A stretch of DNA of 64,000 nucleotides. Origin: Sandaracinaceae bacterium (GTDB lineage: Bacteria; Myxococcota_A; Polyangia; Polyangiales; Sandaracinaceae). The position numbers and the translations under genes are program-made. Shown here one piece after another: positions 62,885-64,000 of this stretch; the first letter of the stretch is position 1, and each line of letters starts with the position of its first letter. The stretch is taken from the NCBI GenBank assembly GCA_040218145.1, contig JAVJQK010000033.1, positions 62,001 through 126,000 on the forward strand. Reading direction: 5' to 3'. The notes below the pieces were generated by a model. It saw only the letters and a program-made list of their open reading frames with translations. It did not search any database and was not told the origin of the DNA.

Positions 62885-64000
62885 ATGTCCGCCTCGCACT
62901 TGTCCGCCTCGCTCATGGACGCCACCGCGCAAGAGCTCATCGCGCGCCTGCGACGCAATCCGGACGACCCGGAGGCCTTCGCGTCGCTGCGCGCGCACTA
63001 CCAGCGCATCGGCGACTACGCGTCGCTCGCCAACTTGCTCGAGGGCTGGGCCGGTCGCGCCTCGGATCGCGGCGCGGGCGCGCACGCGATGTACGAGGCG
63101 GGCGAGCTGGTCCTGGGCGCCCTCGCCGACCGGGAGCGCGCGGTGCGCATGTACGAGCGCGCGCTCACCCTCGACGCGCGGCATCAGGACGCCTTCCTCC
63201 GTCTGCGTGGGCTCTTCGAGGACGCGGGCGAGATGCGGCGCCTGGCCGACATGCTCGAGAAGCAGGCCGGCGCGCTCTCCAAGGCGGGGGCCGACCCGCG
63301 CGACGTGGCGCTGCTCTACCACCAGCTCGGAGAGATCTGGGAGCACCGCTTCTCTCGCGTGGACAAGGCCGTCAACCACTACCGGCGCGCCTTCGAGCTG
63401 GACCCGAGCTTCGTCGCCGCGCTCTACGCGGCGCGCGAGATCTATCGCGCGGCCGGGAACATGAAGGCGGCCGCCACGCTCCTCGAGAAGGAGGCGAAGG
63501 CGGAGCTGGACGGAGCCCGGCGCAACGCGCTCTGGCGAGAGCTCGCCCACCTGCGGGCGGAGCACCTCGACGATCAGGAGGGCGCGGCGCGCGCGCTGAA
63601 GCGGGCCCTGGCCGACGCGCCCGGCGACCTCGAGGTGATGAGCGACCTGGCGCGGGTCTACCTGACCCGGGCCGAGCGCACCGACGACGACCACGTGCGG
63701 GCCTCGGACCGACACCGCGCGGCCGACCTCCTCTACCAGATGGCCCAGCAGGTCCCGACGGACCACGCGCTCGCGTACCTCGAGCAGGCCCTCGACGCGC
63801 GGCCCGATCACGACGGCGCGATGCTCCTCTACGAGCGCATGGCGGGCGAGATCGGCCAGCCCGCGCGTCTGCCCCCCCGCTGGGTCGCCTACCTCGCGCA
63901 CGCGCCCGACCGGCCGGAGAGCGCGACGCGGCGCAAGCAGCTCGCGCAGGCCTACCTCGACGCGGGCCAGGTGGACTACGCGATCACCTGCCTCGAGTGG
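62885..64000 (+). CDS. TPR-repeat protein, 3' end outside window
   Basis: The open frame runs to the window edge without a stop (372 residues seen). It consists of helical repeats of TPR type: DRERAVRMYERALTLDARHQ, RVDKAVNHYRRAFELDPSFV, AARALKRALADAPGDLEVMS and LAYLEQALDARPDHDGAMLL. They suggest a protein-interaction scaffold, perhaps a larger enzyme subunit. ATG 62885 and ATG 62915 are both possible. The sequence between them is a duplicated CCGCCTCGC-type stretch, so the second (MDATAQELIARLRRNPDDPE) may be the real start. The plan resembles large TPR proteins in this phylum. The function is unknown. Confidence 0.8.
   Translation, partial: MSASHLSASLMDATAQELIARLRRNPDDPEAFASLRAHYQRIGDYASLANLLEGWAGRASDRGAGAHAMYEAGELVLGALADRERAVRMYERALTLDARHQDAFLRLRGLFEDAGEMRRLADMLEKQAGALSKAGADPRDVALLYHQLGEIWEHRFSRVDKAVNHYRRAFELDPSFVAALYAAREIYRAAGNMKAAATLLEKEAKAELDGARRNALWRELAHLRAEHLDDQEGAARALKRALADAPGDLEVMSDLARVYLTRAERTDDDHVRASDRHRAADLLYQMAQQVPTDHALAYLEQALDARPDHDGAMLLYERMAGEIGQPARLPPRWVAYLAHAPDRPESATRRKQLAQAYLDAGQVDYAITCLEW

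Overview
The window is very GC-rich and densely coded on both strands. It looks like chromosomal DNA from a myxobacterium-like member of the Myxococcota, probably near Sandaracinaceae/Polyangiales. That placement is an inference from gene content: MopE-type Cys/Asp repeats, a MYXO-CTERM-like sorting tail, a DUF1552/DUF1592 pair, a Ser/Thr kinase, lipoproteins with Ala/Asp-rich linkers, and a bacterial mevalonate cluster. No rRNA, tRNA, CRISPR array, phage or insertion sequence was seen.

Layout. 1-5.5 kb: the 3' part of a beta-propeller-like repeat protein, a PLP-dependent D-cysteine desulfhydrase/ACC deaminase homologue (minus), and a two-gene unit of a membrane protein plus a vWA lipoprotein, closed by a strong hairpin. 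5.6-10.9 kb: five tightly packed genes for isoprenoid supply (polyprenyl diphosphate synthase, mevalonate kinase, diphosphomevalonate decarboxylase, phosphomevalonate kinase, class II HMG-CoA reductase). 10.9-20.4 kb, mostly minus: CBS-pair protein, DUF1552 and DUF1592 exported proteins, enoyl-CoA hydratase family protein, ferritin-like lipoprotein, molybdopterin oxidoreductase and a KDPG-aldolase-fold protein that lacks the usual lysine. A 58-bp near-perfect palindrome lies at 14.6 kb.

20.5-24.0 kb: NfeD/YqiJ-like protein with an Asp-rich loop and two flotillin-like SPFH proteins, ended by a hairpin terminator. 24.2-27.4 kb: AraC-type regulator, an unknown protein, a PAS/zinc-ribbon-like protein and an SDR enzyme. 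27.5-38.3 kb: a chemosensory cluster (CheY, soluble MCP fused to rhodanese, EAL-HDOD, CheA, CheW, membrane MCP, CheB, CheR) followed by a 57-residue protein, a tandem V4R-like sensor and a small unknown protein. 38.25-38.93 kb is a non-coding repeat island.

38.9-45.5 kb: a giant minus-strand locus with 24 MopE-type repeats. It has a frame break inside the N-terminal vWA domain, and in the middle it joins a sorting tail to a lipoprotein signal without a stop. 45.7-52.7 kb: a REC/PATAN-like membrane protein, an ATP-grasp enzyme and a RIO-type kinase with a long Arg/Asp/Gly tail (both minus), and a membrane Ser/Thr kinase. 53.0-61.0 kb: a compact plus-strand unit ATP-grasp / glycogen synthase / ATP-grasp / S51-like amidohydrolase / Fes-like esterase / ATP-grasp / esterase. 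This is the best candidate here for an undescribed biosynthetic system. The window ends with an alpha/beta-hydrolase lipoprotein, a DUF2203 protein and a TPR protein that runs off the edge.
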